Part shown: in pieces, positions 5,674 to 6,247 of the stretch | Numbering within the stretch: the first letter of the stretch is position 1 | How the letters are laid out: each line of letters starts with the position of its first letter | NCBI GenBank assembly: GCA_021825285.1 | Contig: JAKAHW010000059.1 | Coordinates: forward strand, 1 to 6,247 | Source: a bacterium | GTDB taxonomy: Bacteria; Patescibacteria; Microgenomatia; Levybacterales; GWA1-39-11 | Length of the DNA: 6,247 nt | Direction: 5' to 3' | Made by a program: the position numbers and the translations under genes | The notes under the pieces: model-generated | Databases searched by the model: none | Seen by the model: the letters and a program-made list of their open reading frames with translations, nothing else | Told to the model about the DNA's origin: nothing

Positions 5674-5847
5674 ATGGCAGTTTCAAAAGAGAGCGTCCCT
5701 TTTCCGATAGTTGAGAAAGATATGATTCCACAAGAATTATTGAGTTTGGTGGGTAATCCAGAACAAGTAGAACACGCTCTTTCGGGTCTTAATGAAGAGG
5801 TACAAACCCCTTCACATGAAAGAAAGTTTCTCATTCCGTTAAAATAA
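5674..5847 (+). CDS. Small protein of 57 residues, unknown function
   Basis: An ATG-started frame of 57 codons ends at a TAA and fills most of the gap between folA and the EndoQ-like gene. The product is acidic and soluble, with MIPQELLSLVG (17-27), NPEQVEHALSGLNEEV (28-43) and a C-terminal KFLIPLK (51-57); it has no membrane segment, signal peptide or Cys. I do not recognise the family. Support comes from the AAGGAAG site, a candidate promoter and plausible codon content. The frame is also open upstream to about 5620, into the end of folA, but holds no earlier ATG, GTG or TTG start. It begins 34 bases after the folA stop, so it may be the last gene of the thyA operon or be transcribed on its own. 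It could also be a decayed gene remnant. Confidence 0.55.
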   Translation: MAVSKESVPFPIVEKDMIPQELLSLVGNPEQVEHALSGLNEEVQTPSHERKFLIPLK

Positions 5848-5854
5848 TTTCTTC

Positions 5855-5883
5855 TTGAAAGCGGTTTTCCTATCTGTTTAAAT
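5855..5883 (+). promoter_or_regulatory. Promoter of the EndoQ-like gene
   Basis: TTGAAA (5855-5860, 5 of 6) is followed after 17 bp by TTAAAT (5878-5883), with a TGT extension at 5875-5877. The ATG at 5895 starts 11 nt after the -10, implying a leader of about 5 nt. The -10 itself is a modest 4-of-6 match. Confidence 0.55.
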
Positions 5884-5894
5884 AGTGCATAACA

Positions 5895-6247
5895 ATGGAA
5901 CTCGTACTTGATCTCCACCTTCATTCACGTTACTCGCGGGCTGTTTCCCAACGCATGAATATTCAGAATATGTATTTATGGGGGAGAAAAAAGGGCATCA
6001 ATGTTCTTTCTGTCACAGATTTTACTCACCCTTTATGGTTTTCGGAGGCTAAGCGTTTTCTTGAAGAAATGAATCCGGGAATTTTTAAACTAAAAGAAGA
6101 AGGGACAATTCTTTCCGAGCTTGGAAGCCTTTCTTCAAAAGAATTCCTTGGGCCATATTTCATGCTTTCAACAGAACTTTCATCTATTTATACGGAAAAT
6201 GGGATGCCTCATAGAATTCACAATCTGGTTTTTTCTCCAAATTTTGA
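5895..6247 (+). CDS. Endonuclease Q-like PHP-domain protein, 3' end cut by window edge
   Basis: Only the first 117 residues are present; the frame is still open at the window end. The sequence starts with the PHP metal-binding motif DLHLHS (6-11), followed by RYSRAVSQRMNIQNM (12-26), a GINVLSVTDFTHPLW segment (34-48) with metal ligands Asp42 and His45, LSTELSSIYT (91-100, Glu94) and HRIHNLVFSP (106-115, His109). This order, especially TDFTHP and the ExSSIY...RIHN pair, is that of endonuclease Q and its bacterial homologues (older label: TIGR00375/UvrD-like PHP protein). Known archaeal EndoQ nicks DNA 5' of deoxyuridine, hypoxanthine and abasic sites. A Mn/Zn-dependent DNA-repair nuclease is therefore likely, though substrate is inferred. 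It has its own near-leaderless promoter and lies downstream of thyA-folA, fitting a role in uracil handling. Confidence 0.88.
   Translation, partial: MELVLDLHLHSRYSRAVSQRMNIQNMYLWGRKKGINVLSVTDFTHPLWFSEAKRFLEEMNPGIFKLKEEGTILSELGSLSSKEFLGPYFMLSTELSSIYTENGMPHRIHNLVFSPNF

Noticed and set aside
5815..5850. Hairpin terminator after the small ORF (GAAA/TTTC pairing)
   Set aside because: The stem is 4 AT-rich base pairs with no following T-run, so it is likely chance.
5646..5924. Minus-strand 92-codon frame opposite the small ORF
   Set aside because: It is Ser/Cys-rich, overlaps the start of the EndoQ-like gene, and lacks a promoter or Shine-Dalgarno; the plus-strand small ORF explains the region better.
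1..6247. Alternative genetic code 25 (TGA as glycine), known in some Patescibacteria
   Set aside because: TGA ends the MGMT, DedA, Nudix and folA genes at family-typical lengths and within ATGA overlaps, so it is read as a stop.
1..6247. CRISPR array, tRNA/rRNA genes, insertion-sequence ends or riboswitches
   Set aside because: No regularly spaced repeats, cloverleaf-like sequences, transposase motifs or long inverted repeats were found, and no intergenic gap is large enough for a typical riboswitch.

Overview
The window is a compact, AT-rich bacterial segment with 11 protein genes, no RNA genes, no recognisable mobile elements and no gap above about 80 bases. Short single-domain proteins, four-base ATGA stop/start overlaps, almost no Shine-Dalgarno sequences and the particular mix of families (DUF2207, a Cys-retaining mini-MGMT, a YRGQWQGG-tailed Dcd-like protein, an EndoQ-like PHP protein) suggest a Candidate Phyla Radiation / Patescibacteria genome, perhaps Microgenomates-like. 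That placement is inference from style and remembered families, not a phylogeny. TGA acts as a normal stop here, so the genetic code is 11, not 25.

Left part (1-2455, minus strand): one tightly packed operon, read from right to left. It holds a 94-residue conserved-looking protein of unknown function, a DedA/VTT membrane protein, a minimal MGMT-type DNA alkyltransferase, and a large secreted/membrane DUF2207 protein that runs off the left edge. All junctions overlap, and a consensus extended -10 lies just before the first gene.

Middle (2533-3690): a divergent Dcd/dUTPase-family gene, which appears to lack both catalytic acidic residues of that family, is followed by a convergent lone gene for a single-helix membrane-anchored protein of unknown function. 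That lone gene lies between the Dcd-like gene and thyA and shares an overlapping divergent promoter region with thyA.

Right part (3761-6247, plus strand): thyA, a Nudix hydrolase and folA form an overlapping operon for dTMP synthesis. ThyA makes dTMP and dihydrofolate, FolA regenerates tetrahydrofolate, and the Nudix enzyme probably cleans up a nucleotide or pterin triphosphate. A 57-codon small ORF and then the start of an endonuclease Q-like PHP protein follow. The right-hand genes share a theme of making thymidylate, limiting abnormal nucleotides and nicking DNA at deaminated bases.

The most interesting signals are: (1) every transcription unit appears to start from a promoter whose -10 lies only 9-16 nt before the ATG, implying leaderless or near-leaderless mRNAs; (2) the Dcd-like protein lacks its catalytic residues; (3) the short ORF after folA; (4) the orphan membrane-anchored gene.
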